Shown one piece after another: positions 40,575 to 51,120 of a DNA stretch of 64,000 bases. The position numbers were made by a program, and so were the translations under genes. Every line of letters starts with the position of its first letter. Position 1 is the first letter of the stretch. Under the pieces are notes generated by a model, which saw only the letters and a program-made list of their open reading frames with translations, had not been told where the DNA came from and searched no databases. The stretch is from NCBI RefSeq assembly GCF_030818485.1, contig NZ_JAUTAJ010000004.1, positions 3,133,501-3,197,500 on the forward strand, given 5' to 3'. The DNA is from Pseudoroseomonas cervicalis (GTDB lineage: Bacteria > Pseudomonadota > Alphaproteobacteria > Acetobacterales > Acetobacteraceae).

Positions 40575-42872
40575 ATGGACGACGCGAAGAAACCTCCGAT
40601 GGGCGATACCCGCACGGCCCGCATCACGGCCGAGGAGGCGCTCGCGCTGCATGCCGAGGGCAAGCCGGGCAAGCTGGAGATCCGGCTGACCAAGCCGCTG
40701 ACCACGGCGCGCGACCTCAGCCTGGCCTATTCCCCGGGCGTCGCCGAGCCCTGCCTGCACATCCACCGCGACCCGTCGCTGGCCTATGACTACACGGCCA
40801 AGGGCAACATGGTCGCCGTCATCTCCAACGGCACCGCGGTGCTCGGCCTCGGCAATCTCGGCGCGCTGGCAGGCAAGCCGGTGATGGAGGGCAAGGCGGC
40901 GCTGTTCAAGCGCTTCGCCGATGTCGATTCGATCGACCTCTGCGTCTCCACCGAGGATGTGGACGAGTTCGTCAACGCCGTGCGCTATCTCGGCCCCTCC
41001 TTCGGCGGCATCAACCTGGAGGACATCAAGGCGCCGGAATGCTTCGTCATCGAGCAGCGCCTGCGCGAGCTGATGGACATCCCGGTCTTCCATGATGACC
41101 AGCACGGCACCGCCATCGTCGCCGCCGCCGGCCTGATCAATGCCTGCCACCTGACCGGGCGCGAACTCTCCGAGACGAAGCTGGTGATCAATGGCGCGGG
41201 CTCGGCGGCCATCGCCTGCGCCGAGCTGGTCAAGGCCATGGGCATGCGGCCCGAGAACATCCTGATGTGCGACACCAAGGGTGTGCTCTACCGTGGCCGC
41301 ACGGAAGGCATGAACCAGTGGAAATCGGCGCATGCGGTCGCCACCGACCGCCGCAGCCTGGCCCAGGCGCTGGAGGGGGCGGACGCCTTCTTCGGCCTCT
41401 CGGTGAAGGGCGCCGTGACGGCGGACATGGTCCGCTCCATGGCCAAGAACCCCATCATCTTCGCCATGGCCAACCCCGATCCGGAGATCACCCCGGACGA
41501 GGCGCGCGCGGTGCGTGAGGATGTCATCATCGCCACCGGCCGGTCGGACTATCCGAACCAGGTCAACAACGTCCTCGGCTTCCCCTTCATCTTCCGCGGC
41601 GCGCTGGATGTGCGCGCCAGCACCATCAACGACGCGATGAAGATCGCGGCGGCCGAGGCGCTGGCCATGCTGGCGCGCGAGGATGTGCCGGAGGAGGTGG
41701 CGGGCGCCGGCGGCGGCTCCGGCCTGCGCTTCGGCCCCAACTACATCATCCCGCACGCCTTCGACCCGCGGCTGATCGCCCGCGTCTCCCCGGCCGTCGC
41801 CAGGGCCGCCATGGAATCGGGCGTGGCGCGCAAGCCGCTGCCCGACCTGAAGCGCTACGCCCGCACGCTGAGCGGCCGGCTGGACGCCGGCGCCAGCGCG
41901 CTGGAGGCGATCACCGAGCGGCTGCGCGCCAGCCCGCAGAAGGTCGTCTTCGCCGAGGGCGAGGAGGAGAAGGTGATCCGCGCCGCCATCGCCTTCCGCA
42001 ATGCCGGCTACGGCACCCCCGTGCTGGTCGGGCGCGAGGACCGGGTGATGGCCAAGGTCGCGGCGCTGGGCATCCCGCTGCCCGAGGGCATCGAGATCCA
42101 CAATGCCCGGCTGTCGGACAGCAACACCCGCTATGCCGAGTTCCTCTACCAGCGCCGCCAGCGCCAGGGCTTCCTGTTCCGCGACTGCCAGCGCCTGGTG
42201 AACCTGGACCGCAACACCTTCGCCGCCTGCATGGTGGCGATGGGCGATGCGGATGCCATGGTCTCGGGCTTCACCCGCTCCACCTCCGCGACCCTGGAGG
42301 GCGTGCTGAACGTCATCGACCCGGCGCCGGAGACGGTGCTGTTCGGCCTGTCGCTGATGCTCTCCCGCCGCGCCGGCACCGTGCTGGTGGCCGATACCGC
42401 GATCCATGAGCGCCCGGATGCGGCGACGCTGGCCTCCATCGCCCGGCAATCGGCGGCGGAAGCGCGCAAGCTGGGGCTGACCCCGCGCGTCGCCTTCCTC
42501 TCCTTCTCCACCTTCGGCGATCCGGGCGGCACCATCACCGGCCCGGTGCGCGAGGCGGTGAAGCGCCTCGACGCCGAGGGGACGGATTTCGAGTATGACG
42601 GCGAAATGGCCGCCGATGTGGCGCTGAACCCGCAGCTGCGGGCGCTCTACCCGTTCTGCCGCCTGACCGGGCCGGCCAATGTGCTGGTCATGCCGGGGCT
42701 GCACGCGGCCCATATCCTGACCAAGGCGGTGCCGCTGCTGACCAGCGCCACCACCATCGGGCCGCTGCTGGTCGGCATGTCCAAGCCGGTGCAGATCGTC
42801 AACATGGGCAGCAGCGTCAGCCAGATCCTGGACATGGCCTGCTTCGCCGGGCACGCGGCGATCGCGCGCTGA
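40575..42872 (+). CDS. maeB: NADP-dependent malic enzyme with phosphotransacetylase-like domain
   Basis: A 765-residue MaeB. Residues about 25-430 are malic enzyme ([58 protein letters not shown]), which decarboxylates malate to pyruvate with NADP. Residues about 440-765 resemble phosphotransacetylase ([32 protein letters not shown]), usually catalytically silent but a site for acetyl-CoA control. GGAAAGAGAG precedes ATG 40575. It is a single gene with a hairpin repeat behind it. Confidence 0.95.
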   Translation: MDDAKKPPMGDTRTARITAEEALALHAEGKPGKLEIRLTKPLTTARDLSLAYSPGVAEPCLHIHRDPSLAYDYTAKGNMVAVISNGTAVLGLGNLGALAGKPVMEGKAALFKRFADVDSIDLCVSTEDVDEFVNAVRYLGPSFGGINLEDIKAPECFVIEQRLRELMDIPVFHDDQHGTAIVAAAGLINACHLTGRELSETKLVINGAGSAAIACAELVKAMGMRPENILMCDTKGVLYRGRTEGMNQWKSAHAVATDRRSLAQALEGADAFFGLSVKGAVTADMVRSMAKNPIIFAMANPDPEITPDEARAVREDVIIATGRSDYPNQVNNVLGFPFIFRGALDVRASTINDAMKIAAAEALAMLAREDVPEEVAGAGGGSGLRFGPNYIIPHAFDPRLIARVSPAVARAAMESGVARKPLPDLKRYARTLSGRLDAGASALEAITERLRASPQKVVFAEGEEEKVIRAAIAFRNAGYGTPVLVGREDRVMAKVAALGIPLPEGIEIHNARLSDSNTRYAEFLYQRRQRQGFLFRDCQRLVNLDRNTFAACMVAMGDADAMVSGFTRSTSATLEGVLNVIDPAPETVLFGLSLMLSRRAGTVLVADTAIHERPDAATLASIARQSAAEARKLGLTPRVAFLSFSTFGDPGGTITGPVREAVKRLDAEGTDFEYDGEMAADVALNPQLRALYPFCRLTGPANVLVMPGLHAAHILTKAVPLLTSATTIGPLLVGMSKPVQIVNMGSSVSQILDMACFAGHAAIAR

Positions 42873-42880
42873 CAGCAAGG

Positions 42881-42928
42881 CCAGGGGCTCTGCCCCTGGA
42901 CCCCGCCGGGGGGACAGGGTCCCCCCGG
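42881..42928. repeat. Pair of intergenic hairpins behind maeB
   Basis: CCAGGGGCTCTGCCCCTGG (42881-42899) and CCGGGGGGAC-AGG-GTCCCCCCGG (42906-42928). The second is identical to the hairpin at 63364-63386. Confidence 0.85.
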
Positions 42929-42990
42929 ACCCCGCCTTCAGTGGGGCCGCGCCAGCGGCACCGCCCCACCCGACCCACAACCGGGTGCCG

Positions 42991-43031
42991 CGTCCCGCTT
43001 CTCAACGCGACGGCGGCAGCCCGAAAAAAAA
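42991..43031. repeat. Stop-adjacent repeat element, copy 2
   Basis: On the minus strand, directly after the TGA of the TIM-barrel gene: eight T residues, CGGGCTGCCGCCGTC, then GCGTTGAGAAGCGGGAC. The same order is seen behind the genes ending at 39026 and 48661. Confidence 0.8.
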
Positions 43032-43856
43032 TCACTCGGCGAGGCCGAGGGATTGGAGGTAGGCGGCGCCGGCGGGCACCTCGGCCGAGTCGCGCAGCTC
43101 CAGGATCAGCCGCGGCCTGCTCTGCACCGTCGCCAGCGCGGCGAACACCGAATGCCAGCCGATACTGCCCTGGCCCGGCCGCCAATGCCGGTCGGCATGG
43201 CCATCCGTGTCCTGCAGATGCACATGCTCCAAGGCCTGGCCGGCCAGCAGCACATGGAAATCGACCGGCGCCGCGCCAGTGCTGACATGCGCGTAATGCG
43301 CATGCCCGGTGTCGAGCGACACCTTCACCGACGGGCTGTTGAAGGAGGCGGCCAGCGCGATGCGGTCGCGCGGATCCTTGTCCTCGATATTCTCGATCAC
43401 CAGCGTGCAGCCGATCGCCTCGGCCCGCGCCACCACCTCGCGCAGCGTCTGATGCACCCGCTCCACCAGCTGCTCCCGCGCGCCGGGGAAGGCGTCCAGG
43501 TTGTTGTGGTCCCAGGTGGTGTAGGGGGAATGGACGACCATCTGGGTCGCGCCCAGCGCCTCGCACGCCTCCAGCCCCTGCAGCAGGCGGCGGCGCACCA
43601 CGGCGCGGATCTCCGGGTCGTGGCTGTCGATCTTGAAGCCCCAGAAGGGCCCATGCAGCCCGACCCGGCCGGTATGCCCGTCCAGCAGCGCGCGCAGCCG
43701 CTCGGCCTGCGGGCGCCAATCGCCATCCAGCACCTCGGCCTTGTGGAAATCCTGGATCTCCAGGTCGCGCTGCCGGTCGAGGATCCAGTCCCGGTGGCGG
43801 GTCAGCCCGTTGATGGTCAGCGCGGCCCCGAGGACCGGCTTGGCGCCTTGGCTCAT
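43032..43856 (-). CDS. Sugar phosphate isomerase/epimerase-like TIM barrel
   Basis: A 274-residue xylose-isomerase-like TIM barrel (AP endonuclease family 2 fold). Metal-site residues appear in QDFHKAEV, GLHGPFWGF, MVVHSPYTTWD, LVIENIED, VKVSLDTGHAHYA and EHVHLQDTDGHADRHW. Such proteins isomerise or epimerise sugars, inositols or hydroxypyruvate; the substrate is not evident. AGAGAG lies just before ATG 43856. The VOC gene is next upstream on the same strand. Confidence 0.82.
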   Translation of the reverse strand: MSQGAKPVLGAALTINGLTRHRDWILDRQRDLEIQDFHKAEVLDGDWRPQAERLRALLDGHTGRVGLHGPFWGFKIDSHDPEIRAVVRRRLLQGLEACEALGATQMVVHSPYTTWDHNNLDAFPGAREQLVERVHQTLREVVARAEAIGCTLVIENIEDKDPRDRIALAASFNSPSVKVSLDTGHAHYAHVSTGAAPVDFHVLLAGQALEHVHLQDTDGHADRHWRPGQGSIGWHSVFAALATVQSRPRLILELRDSAEVPAGAAYLQSLGLAE

Positions 43857-43989
43857 TCTGCGTCTCTCTTGCACTGCCTCTGGCGGGGCGGTGTCTGCCC
43901 TGCCGGGCGGCCCGCTTACGCGCCTGAGGCTGCGGGGCCGTGACAGGGCGGCGACAGACGCGTGACGATACGGTGCGGAAGAGAGCCGC

Positions 43990-44385
43990 CTAATCCTCCG
44001 GCTTGTGGCAGACGAAGCAGAGCTTGTTGCCATCCGGGTCGTGCACATAGGCGCCATAGTAGTTGGGGTGGTATTGCGGTCGCAGCCCGGGCGGCCCGTC
44101 GCAGCGCCCGCCCTGCTGCAGCGCCAGCTCGTGGCAGCGCCGCACCGCCGCGCGGTCCGGCGCCAGCAGCGCCAGCATCATGCCATTGCCGGGATGTGGC
44201 GGCCCGCCATCGAAGGGCGGCGTGATGAACAGCAGCGGCCGCTCCTGCTCCCCGGCCTGCCAGGCCGCCTGGCCCGCCGCCGCGTCGCGGAAGCGCAAGG
44301 AGAGGCCGAGCGGCGCCAGCACGCTGTCATAGAAGGCGAAGGCGCGGGCGCCATCGGAAATGCCGAGGCTGACATGCGAGATCAT
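43990..44385 (-). CDS. VOC-family (glyoxalase-like) protein
   Basis: A 131-residue vicinal-oxygen-chelate protein. Two beta-alpha-beta modules are visible: the first from SHVSLGISDGARAFAFYDSV, the second ending in YYGAYVHDPDGNKLCFVCHK, the typical metal-site strand. Members include glyoxalases, dioxygenases and antibiotic-binding proteins; the function is unassigned. The ATG at 44385 precedes the first module. Confidence 0.85.
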   Translation of the reverse strand: MISHVSLGISDGARAFAFYDSVLAPLGLSLRFRDAAAGQAAWQAGEQERPLLFITPPFDGGPPHPGNGMMLALLAPDRAAVRRCHELALQQGGRCDGPPGLRPQYHPNYYGAYVHDPDGNKLCFVCHKPED

Positions 44386-44419
44386 GCCGCCAGCATGCCA
44401 TGCCGGCCGCGCGGGTGCC

Positions 44420-44594
44420 CAGCGCGGCGCAGGCCGCGCGGTGGCTCAGGGTGCGGCGGCGACCGCGCCGATGGCTCAGTCCGTGGCGGAGGCCACGCGG
44501 TGGCTCAGTCCGTGGCGCAGGCCGCGCGGGGGCTCAGCTCGCGGCGCAGGCCGCGCGGGGGCTCAGCTCGCGGCGCAGGCCGCGCCCCGTGGCA
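44420..44594. repeat. 29-bp tandem repeat, about six degenerate copies
   Basis: Units start at 44420, 44449 (30 bp), 44479, 44508, 44537 and 44566. The last full units read GCTCGCGGCGCAGGCCGCGC then GGGGGCTCA. They fill the gap between the VOC gene and folD. There are no unique spacers, so this is not CRISPR. The 44479 unit (CCGTGGCGGAGGCCACGC) closely matches the reverse complement of the coding repeats at 8022-8117. Confidence 0.88.
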
Positions 44595-44622
44595 CAGCCT
44601 GCGCCGGGTGCCTCGCTCCGCC

Positions 44623-45465
44623 TCAGCCGCGGCGGGCGATCGCCGCCTCGACCGTGTTCTCCAGCAGGCAGGCGATGGTCATCGGCCCGACCCCGCCCGG
44701 CACCGGCGTGATCGCGGCCGCGCGCTGGCTGGCGCCGGCGAATTCGACATCGCCGACCAGCCCGCCATTGGCCAGCCGGTTGATGCCGACATCGATCACC
44801 GTGGCCCCCTCGGCGATCCAGTCGCCCTTCACCATCTCCGGCCGCCCCACGGCGGCGACCAGGATCTCGGCGCGCCGGCATTCGCTGGCGAGGTCGCGGG
44901 TGCGCGAATGCACCACCGTCACCGTGGCGTCGGCGGCCAGCAGCAGCGCGGCCATCGGCTTGCCGACGATGTTGGAGCGCCCCAGCACCACCGCCCGCGC
45001 GCCCGCGATGGCGGTGCCGGCGGCGGCCAGCAGATGCATCACACCCTTGGGCGTGCAGGGCACCAGCCCCTTCTGCCCGGTGGCCAGCCGCCCGGCATTG
45101 ACGGCGTGGAACCCGTCCACATCCTTGGCGGGGTCGATCGCCTCCAATACCAGCTCGGCGCGGATCTGCTTCGGCAGCGGCAGCTGCACCAGGATGCCAT
45201 CCACCGCCGGGTCGGCATTCAGCTGCCGCACCAGCTCCAGCAGCGCGGCCTCGCTGGTCTCCTCCGGCAGCTGGATGGTGGCGCTGTCCAGCCCCGCCTG
45301 CTGCGCCGCGCGGTCCTTGTTGCGGACATAGACGCCGCTCGCCGGATCCTCGCCCACGCGCACGACGCGCAGGCCCGGCGTATAGGGCAGGGCCTTCACG
45401 CGCTCGGCGATGCGGGCGCGCAGCGTGGCGGCCACCGCCTTGCCGTCGATGATGCTGGCCGTCAT
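44623..45465 (-). CDS. folD: Methylenetetrahydrofolate dehydrogenase/cyclohydrolase
   Basis: A 280-residue bifunctional enzyme that converts 5,10-methylene-THF to 10-formyl-THF with NADP. The catalytic lysine region is [13 protein letters not shown], then [23 protein letters not shown], the nucleotide loop [18 protein letters not shown], and the C-terminal [20 protein letters not shown]. Its ATG overlaps the DUF167 gene stop (ATGA), so the two are coupled. Confidence 0.96.
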   Translation of the reverse strand: MTASIIDGKAVAATLRARIAERVKALPYTPGLRVVRVGEDPASGVYVRNKDRAAQQAGLDSATIQLPEETSEAALLELVRQLNADPAVDGILVQLPLPKQIRAELVLEAIDPAKDVDGFHAVNAGRLATGQKGLVPCTPKGVMHLLAAAGTAIAGARAVVLGRSNIVGKPMAALLLAADATVTVVHSRTRDLASECRRAEILVAAVGRPEMVKGDWIAEGATVIDVGINRLANGGLVGDVEFAGASQRAAAITPVPGGVGPMTIACLLENTVEAAIARRG

Positions 45466-45767
45466 GCCAGTCCCTCCAGAGTTTCGTGCAGACGGGCGCT
45501 GTCGCCCAGGATGCGGCAGGTCTTTTCGCGCGAGGTCGCGCCCTGCACCACCGTTATGGCGGAAGGGGGGACATGCAGCGCCCCGGCCAGCAGGGCGCAG
45601 ATCGCCTTGTTGGCCCGCCCATCCTCCGGCGCCTCATGCACCGCGAGCTTCAGCCGCGGCCCGTCCGGCGCGGCGATCCAGCCCTGCAGCCCGGCGCGGC
45701 GGGCCTTGGGCTGCGCCTTCACGCGCAGCTCCACGCCGCCTTCCACCGCGCGCCAGCCGCCGCGCAT
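45462..45767 (-). CDS. DUF167 (YggU) family protein
   Basis: A 101-residue protein with DUF167 features: [34 protein letters not shown], and [15 protein letters not shown]. The family is small, conserved and of unknown function, often next to yggT. It begins 9 bases after the YggT gene ends and overlaps folD by 4 bases. Confidence 0.88.
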   Translation of the reverse strand: MRGGWRAVEGGVELRVKAQPKARRAGLQGWIAAPDGPRLKLAVHEAPEDGRANKAICALLAGALHVPPSAITVVQGATSREKTCRILGDSARLHETLEGLA

Positions 45768-45776
45768 GCTCTGGGC

Positions 45777-46076
45777 TCAGCCGGCCACCAGCGGCCAGAG
45801 CGTCGTCCACAGGAAGATGCGGAAGGCGTAGAGCAGCAGGATCAGGATCATCGGCGAGATGTCGATGCCGCCCAGATTGGGCAGGAAGCGGCGAATCGGC
45901 CGCAGCGCGGGCTCGGTGATCCGGTACAGGAAATCGCCCACCGCCCAGACGAAGCGGTTGCGGGTGTCGAGCACGTTGAACGCCACCAGCAGGCTGAACA
46001 CCGCCGCGATGATCAGGGCCCAGACATAGAGCCCGACCGCCTGATCGACGAACCAGAACACCGCGTACATCGCCAT
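45777..46076 (-). CDS. YggT-family membrane protein
   Basis: A 99-residue membrane protein with two hydrophobic regions (VGLYVWALIIAAVFSLLVAF and the C-terminal MILILLLYAFRIFLW) flanking the family segment ITEPALRPIRRFLPNLGGID. YggT proteins are associated with cell-division and membrane-stress phenotypes in some bacteria; the exact role is unclear. It heads the yggT-DUF167-folD transcript. Confidence 0.9.
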   Translation of the reverse strand: MAMYAVFWFVDQAVGLYVWALIIAAVFSLLVAFNVLDTRNRFVWAVGDFLYRITEPALRPIRRFLPNLGGIDISPMILILLLYAFRIFLWTTLWPLVAG

Positions 46077-46131
46077 CCCCTTCTCGTGAGGCCCTCAGAT
46101 ACGCAGCCCGGAGGATTGCGGCAAGGACCGC

Positions 46132-46160
46132 TTGACTTGTCCTGCGACCTCGGGGATAAG
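46132..46160 (+). promoter_or_regulatory. Promoter of tRNA-Ala
   Basis: TTGACT, a 17-base spacer, then GATAAG, ending 18 bases before the tRNA. This is the clearest sigma-70-type promoter in the window. Confidence 0.75.
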
Positions 46161-46178
46161 CCCGCCACCAGCGAGTGT

Positions 46179-46254
<76 letters not shown>

Positions 46255-46272
46255 CCCCGCGGTTCTGAAAGA

Positions 46273-46300
46273 AAAAAACCGGCCTTCGGGCCGGTTTTTT
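46273..46300. terminator. Bidirectional rho-independent terminator
   Basis: AAAAAACCGGCC-TTCG-GGCCGGTTTTTT is a perfect stem with a TTCG tetraloop and a T run on both strands. It ends the tRNA-Ala transcript on the plus strand and coaA on the minus strand. Confidence 0.93.
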
Positions 46301-46322
46301 CATGCCCGGGCGCCGGCCCGGC

Positions 46323-47312
46323 TCACATCCGCCGCAGCCAGATCTCCTCCACCGCATGGCCCGCGCCCTTGCGCAGCACCAGCCGCGCCCGCTCCCGCGT
46401 CGGCAGGATGTTCTCGTGCAGGTTGCGCAGATTGATCTCGCGCCAGATGCGCTGCGCGACCGCCACCGCCTCGGCCTCCGGCAAATCCTTGTAGCGGTGG
46501 AAATAGGAGCGCGGCTGCTGGAAGGCGGTCCGCTGCAGCAGCAGGAAGCGCTGCACATACCACTCGGCGATGTCCGCCTCCGCCGCATCCACATAGACCG
46601 AGAAATCGAAGAAGTCGGAGGCCAGCAGCGGCGCGCCCGGCGCCGCCTGCAGCACGTTCAGCCCCTCGAAGATCAGGATGTCCGGCCGCCGCACCACCTG
46701 CTTCTGGCCGGGGATGATGTCATAGGTCAGGTGCGAATAGACCGGCGCGCCCACCTCCGCCTCCCCCGCCTTCACGGCGCTGAGGAAGGCGATCATCCGC
46801 CGCAGATCGTAGCTCTCGGGGAAGCCCTTGCGCTGCATCAGCCCGCGCGCTTCCAGCTCCCGGGTCGGGTAGAGGAAGCCATCCGTCGTCACCAGCGCCA
46901 CGCTGGGATGGTCCGGCCAGCGCGCCAGGATCGCCTGCAGCACGCGGGCGAAGGTGCTCTTGCCCACCGCCACGCTGCCGGCGATGCCGATGATATAGGG
47001 CGGCGGCGCCACCTGCCGCCCCAGGAAGGTGTCCTGCACCACGCCGAGCCCGCGCGCCGCCGCCACCTGCAGGTTCAGCAGCCGCGACAAGGGCAGGAAG
47101 ATCTCCGCCACCTCGTCCAGCGACAGCCGGTCGGTCAGGCCGCGCAGCCCCTCCAGATCCTCGGCCGAGAGCGACAGCGGCGTGTTGGCGCGCAGCGCCG
47201 CCCATTCGGCGCGCGGGAAGATCCGGTAGGCCTGCGGCCCGGCCGCGGCGCGGCGCTTGCGCAGGCTGGGGGCAGGGGCATCGGGCAGGGCCGGGAGGCT
47301 GGCAGGGGACAT
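46323..47312 (-). CDS. coaA: Type I pantothenate kinase
   Basis: A 329-residue kinase that phosphorylates pantothenate, the first committed step of coenzyme A synthesis. Walker A is [20 protein letters not shown]; other markers are [51 protein letters not shown] and [17 protein letters not shown] lies before ATG 47312; the much longer open frame upstream is a shadow of the MBL gene. Confidence 0.96.
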   Translation of the reverse strand: MSPASLPALPDAPAPSLRKRRAAAGPQAYRIFPRAEWAALRANTPLSLSAEDLEGLRGLTDRLSLDEVAEIFLPLSRLLNLQVAAARGLGVVQDTFLGRQVAPPPYIIGIAGSVAVGKSTFARVLQAILARWPDHPSVALVTTDGFLYPTRELEARGLMQRKGFPESYDLRRMIAFLSAVKAGEAEVGAPVYSHLTYDIIPGQKQVVRRPDILIFEGLNVLQAAPGAPLLASDFFDFSVYVDAAEADIAEWYVQRFLLLQRTAFQQPRSYFHRYKDLPEAEAVAVAQRIWREINLRNLHENILPTRERARLVLRKGAGHAVEEIWLRRM

Positions 47313-47447
47313 GGGGCGTTTCCTCGTGGCCCGATCGTCGAGACGTTTGCACCGAACTTGGCACCGCTTTGCTGCGTTGCGAAGGGGGGCTGGAATCGGC
47401 CCGGTTCCCGCGCGAGGATCGCGGCAACGATCCAGGAAACGCCCCCT

Positions 47448-48467
47448 ATGCCCGACGCCACCCCCACCCCCCCGACCGACGCGCCCGAACCCGGCCATGC
47501 GCGGCGGGTGCGCCCCGGCCTGCTCTGGCTGCGCATGCCGCTCGGCTTCGCCCCCTGGCACGTCAATCTCTGGCTGATCGAGGATGGTGGGGGCTGGCTG
47601 GCCGTCGATGCCGGCGCCCGCTCGGACGAGATCATGGCCGCCTGGAACCGCGTGCTGGAGCAGGAGCTGGGCGGCCGCCCCATCACCCGCCTGCTGGCCA
47701 CGCATTTCCACCCCGACCATGTCGGCTTCGCCGGCTGGCTGTGCGAGCGCACCGGCGCGCCCCTGCTGATGCCGCGCACCGAATATCTGATGGCGCGTTT
47801 CCTGGCCCTCGACACCGATGAAGGCATGACGGCGCAGCAGCTGGGCTTCGCCCGCGCCGCCGGCGCGCCGGAGAACTACCTCTCCTATCTGGCCGGGCGC
47901 GGCCCGCTCTATGCCCGCAGCGTCGTGGCCCTGCCGCGGCAATATCGCCGCATCGCCCAGGGCGATTCCTTGCGCATCGGCGGGCACGACTGGCGGGTGC
48001 TGACCGGCGGCGGCCACGCCCCGGAAATGGCCTGCCTGCACTGCCCCGAACTCGGCGTGCTGATCGCCGCCGACCAGATCCTGCCGCGCATCAGCCCCTA
48101 TATCGGCGTCGGCGCCAGCGAGCCCCTGGCCGACCCGCTGCGCGACTTCCTCGACTCCAACGCCCGGCTGCGCGCCCTGCCGGCGGACACGCTGGTGCTG
48201 CCCTCGCATGGCGACCCCTTCACCGGCCTGCATACCCGCATCGACGCCCTGGCCGAGCATCATGCCGAGCGCCTGGACACGCTGCACGCCGCCTGCGCCA
48301 CGCCGCTCACCGCCTACCAGGCGATGGGCGTGCTCTTCCCGCGGGTGAAGGAGGATCGCGCCACCGGCTTCGCCCTCGGCGAGACCCTGGCGCATCTGAA
48401 CCGCCTGGTGGGGGAGGGGCGCGTCCGCCGGAGCCTGGGCAGCGTGCCGGTCTACGAGCAGGCATAG
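47448..48467 (+). CDS. MBL-fold metallo-hydrolase
   Basis: A 339-residue metallo-beta-lactamase-fold hydrolase. The metal-binding motif is [13 protein letters not shown]; further ligands are in [24 protein letters not shown] and LPSHGDPF. It resembles the LACTB2/hydroxyacylglutathione hydrolase-like group with a C-terminal helical domain; the substrate is unknown. Divergent from coaA: both starts are preceded by AGGAAACGCCCC. Confidence 0.85.
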   Translation: MPDATPTPPTDAPEPGHARRVRPGLLWLRMPLGFAPWHVNLWLIEDGGGWLAVDAGARSDEIMAAWNRVLEQELGGRPITRLLATHFHPDHVGFAGWLCERTGAPLLMPRTEYLMARFLALDTDEGMTAQQLGFARAAGAPENYLSYLAGRGPLYARSVVALPRQYRRIAQGDSLRIGGHDWRVLTGGGHAPEMACLHCPELGVLIAADQILPRISPYIGVGASEPLADPLRDFLDSNARLRALPADTLVLPSHGDPFTGLHTRIDALAEHHAERLDTLHAACATPLTAYQAMGVLFPRVKEDRATGFALGETLAHLNRLVGEGRVRRSLGSVPVYEQA

Positions 48468-48474
48468 AAAAAGC

Positions 48475-48496
48475 CCGGGGGAATGAATTCCCCCGG
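48475..48496 (+). terminator. Terminator-like hairpin behind the MBL gene
   Basis: CCGGGGGAAT-GA-ATTCCCCCGG starts 8 bases after the stop codon. A T run follows after about 9 bases (CTTTTTTCTG). Confidence 0.6.
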
Positions 48497-48580
48497 ACCC
48501 CCATCTTTTTTCTGTCCGCTGCCGGTCAGGGCCGCGACGGGATCGCTGCACTCACCACCGCCGCTCCGGCCCAGCCTCGC

Positions 48581-48660
48581 GCCCCGCCTCTCAACAGGAC
48601 GGCGGCAGCCCGAAAGAAAAACGTCCCGCCTCTCAACGGGACGGCGGCAGCCTGACAGAA
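48581..48660. repeat. Stop-adjacent repeat element, two tandem copies behind dnaA
   Basis: On the minus strand, directly after the dnaA stop: TTCTGTCAGGCTGCCGCC, GTCCCGTTGAGAGGCGGGAC, a T-rich run, then a second CGGGCTGCCGCC unit. Copies about 40 bases long lie at 48621-48660 and 48581-48620. Confidence 0.85.
48611..48643 (-). terminator. Rho-independent terminator of dnaA
   Basis: On the minus strand CGTCCCG-TTGAGAGG-CGGGACG is followed directly by TTTTTCTTT. The stem is 7 bp. It is part of the repeat element behind dnaA. Confidence 0.75.
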
Positions 48661-50139
48661 TTAAGTTTCGAGCATGCGGCGCAGAAGTTCGACATCCTCG
48701 GCGAAGGTGCTGTCGGACTGCATCAGCTCGGCCACGCGGGAGACGGCGTGCATGACCGTCGTGTGGTCGCGGTTGCCGAAGCGGCGGCCGATCTCGGGCA
48801 GTGAGCGGGAGGTGAGCTGCTTCGCCAGATACATCGCCACCTGCCGCGGCCGCGCCACATTGCGCGCGCGCCGGGCGGAGGACATGTCGGTCAGGCGGAT
48901 ATTGTAGTGCTCGGCGACCTTGCGCTGGATCTCCTCGATCGTCACCCGGCGGTCATGCGCGCGCAGGATGTCGTGCAGCACCTCCTGCGCGGATTCGAGA
49001 GTGATCGGCCGGCCGAACAGGTTGGCATGCGCGATCAGCCGGTTCAGCGCGCCTTCCAGCTCGCGGACGTTCGACGTGATCTTGTGCGCCAGGAATTCCA
49101 GCACCCGCGGCGGCACATCCACCTCGGCACCCTGCGCCTTGGCCTGCAGGATCGAGATGCGCAGCTCATAGGTGGTGGCATGGATATCGGCCACCATGCC
49201 GCAGCCGAGCCGCGTGCGCAGGCGGTCCTCCAGCCCGGACAGGTCGCTGGGCGACTTGTCGGCGGAGACGACGATCTGCTTCCCCGCATCCACCAGCGCG
49301 TTGAAGGTGTGGAAGAACTCTTCCTGCGTGTTGTCCTTGCCGATCAGGAACTGCAGATCGTCGATCATCAGCACATCGACCGAGCGCAGGCTCTCCTTGA
49401 ACTCCATCGTGCTCTGCGAGCGCAGCGCGGCGATGAAGCGGTACATGAACTTCTCGGCCGACATGTAGGCGACATTGCGCTGGCCGTTGAAGCTGATCGC
49501 CCAGGCGATGGCATGCATCAGGTGCGTCTTGCCGAGGCCCACGCCGCCATACAGGAACAGCGGGTTGAAGCCGGGGCTGGCCGGCTTCTCGGCCACGCGC
49601 CGGGCGCAGGCATGCGCGAACTCGTTCGGCTTGCCGACGACGAAGCTGTCGAAGGTGAAGCGCGGGTCGAGCGGCGCCGCCCAGTCATTGCGCGCCTCGC
49701 TGCGCGACTCGGCGCCGCGCGGGCCGGAGCTGAGCGGTTCGGCCAGCGCCAGCGTCGCCTGGGTCGGGCGCGATTGCGGCGCGGCCCCGGACAGGCCGGG
49801 GGAGGGGGCGGCCAGGCCCTCGGCCAGGGCCGGCTCGGCCTCCGGCGCGCGGCCCTCGGGGGCGACGCGGATCTCCACCCGGCGCACGCCCAGATTCTCC
49901 GCCATCCACAGGTTGCGCAGGCGATCGCCGTAATGGCTGCGGACCCAGTCGCGCAGGAAGCGCGTGGGCAGCAGGATGACCGCCTCCTCGCCCTCGATGG
50001 CGGACAGCGTCATCTGGCGCAGCCAGCTGCGATACTCGACCTCGCCCACTTCCTCGCGCAGGCGGCCGCGAATGCGGGCCCAGGCTTCCGCGACCTGTCC
50101 GGTCGCGGCGGCGGAGGGAGTGCCGAGCTCATTCTCCAT
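48661..50139 (-). CDS. dnaA: Chromosomal replication initiator DnaA
   Basis: A 492-residue AAA+ initiator that opens the replication origin. Domain I ([20 protein letters not shown]) binds DnaB or regulators; residues about 95-155 are a variable Pro/Ala linker; the AAA+ domain has Walker [21 protein letters not shown], Walker [13 protein letters not shown] and the arginine finger region [11 protein letters not shown]; domain IV has the DnaA signature [16 protein letters not shown] 50139 (MENELGTPS) was chosen because domain I starts there; the longer open frame is unconserved. A terminator follows. Confidence 0.97.
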   Translation of the reverse strand: MENELGTPSAAATGQVAEAWARIRGRLREEVGEVEYRSWLRQMTLSAIEGEEAVILLPTRFLRDWVRSHYGDRLRNLWMAENLGVRRVEIRVAPEGRAPEAEPALAEGLAAPSPGLSGAAPQSRPTQATLALAEPLSSGPRGAESRSEARNDWAAPLDPRFTFDSFVVGKPNEFAHACARRVAEKPASPGFNPLFLYGGVGLGKTHLMHAIAWAISFNGQRNVAYMSAEKFMYRFIAALRSQSTMEFKESLRSVDVLMIDDLQFLIGKDNTQEEFFHTFNALVDAGKQIVVSADKSPSDLSGLEDRLRTRLGCGMVADIHATTYELRISILQAKAQGAEVDVPPRVLEFLAHKITSNVRELEGALNRLIAHANLFGRPITLESAQEVLHDILRAHDRRVTIEEIQRKVAEHYNIRLTDMSSARRARNVARPRQVAMYLAKQLTSRSLPEIGRRFGNRDHTTVMHAVSRVAELMQSDSTFAEDVELLRRMLET

Positions 50140-50503
50140 GCGAAGCACCTGCCACCCTTCTGGCCCTCGGCCATAGCTGAAGCGACCCCTCGCGGGGCGA
50201 CAAGAACCGATCCACGGACGCGCCAGCCCGCACGGTCCCCGCCACGCATCACGCGGCGGCAACCGGCCTGACACAGACATACAGCGCGCCGAACAGTGGA
50301 CGCAAATCACCGATCCGCTTGCAGTGTCGGATTCAAAGAACTGAACCCGACGACCGAAGACGACCGGTAACGCCGTGATGTAATTGGGTACTCATGTTCG
50401 GCGGAGTGTTCTTGGGAGGCTATCCCCCGTCGCGCCCCTGGCGCAACGGGTTCTTAGCGAGAACACGAGATCCGCCGGTCACCCCGCCGAAGTCGCGGGG
50501 CGA
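50140..50503. other. 364-base gap between dnaA and rpsT
   Basis: This should hold the dnaA promoter, and its middle (50280-50400) is less G+C-rich than most of the window. I found no sequence close to the TTATCCACA DnaA box, so an origin is not supported. A hairpin CCCCGC / GCGGGG at 50482-50500 lies right behind rpsT and may end it. Confidence 0.5.
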
Positions 50504-50782
50504 TCAGCCCTGCGCGGAAGCGCCCAGAGCCTTGATCCGGGCGGACAGGCGGGAGAGCTTGCGGGCCACGGTGTTCAGGTGCAGCACGCCCTTGGTGACG
50601 GCGCGCTGGAATTCCGGCTGCGCGTCCTTGAACGCGGCCTGGGCGGCGGACTTGTCGCCGCTGCTGATGGCCTTCTCGACCTTGGTCAGGAAGGTGCCGA
50701 CGCGGGAGCGGCGGGCGCGGTTGCGCTCGTTGCGGACCGCCGTCTGCCGGATGCGCTTGCGCGCGGAAGCCGTGTTCGCCAT
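50504..50782 (-). CDS. rpsT: 30S ribosomal protein S20
   Basis: A 92-residue, strongly basic protein that binds 16S rRNA early in 30S assembly. Family markers are [34 protein letters not shown], and the C-terminal [20 protein letters not shown]. It lies next to dnaA on the same strand, a common alphaproteobacterial order, with its own promoter upstream. Confidence 0.97.
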   Translation of the reverse strand: MANTASARKRIRQTAVRNERNRARRSRVGTFLTKVEKAISSGDKSAAQAAFKDAQPEFQRAVTKGVLHLNTVARKLSRLSARIKALGASAQG

Positions 50783-51120
50783 GGCGTGTTTCGAACCAGT
50801 CGTCTGTGTCTCAGGGACGCACGCAGCCAAGGGTTGCCCGTTGACCGCGCTGCGGGAAGGCGCCGCTTCTACCCGCCCGCGCCCCGCAGAGTCAATGCGT
50901 GAAGGGGGTGTGACAGCCCCTTCCGGCCGCGGCGGACCTTTCCGCCACGCTCGCCCAGGCGAATCCGGCCGCTGCCGGCCGCCCCCGGCATGCCCCCCAT
51001 GCGTGAGGCGGGAGGCCGGTCTTCTCGCCGCCGGAATGCCATCAGAGCTTCATCGAAGCGGCACCGCCCTGTCATCCGCCGCGCTTAGAGGGCGCCCCGG
51101 ACACGAAGGGGTGTGCTGCG
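50783..51120. other. 338-base divergent intergenic region
   Basis: Separates rpsT (minus) from the ABC importer operon (plus). The left part holds the rpsT promoter and a leader of about 80 bases. A small hairpin (GAAGGGGG/CCCCTTC) lies near 50900-50923. I see no clear plus-strand promoter for the importer. Confidence 0.5.
50867..50895 (-). promoter_or_regulatory. Promoter of rpsT
   Basis: On the minus strand TTGACT, a 17-base spacer, then GTAGAA. Transcription would start near 50860, giving a leader of about 78 bases before rpsT. Confidence 0.65.

Noticed and set aside
44420..44594. CRISPR array
   Set aside because: Repeats are directly adjacent with no unique spacers, and no cas genes are present.
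50140..50503. Replication origin beside dnaA
   Set aside because: No cluster of sequences close to the DnaA box was found and no clear A+T-rich unwinding region is present.
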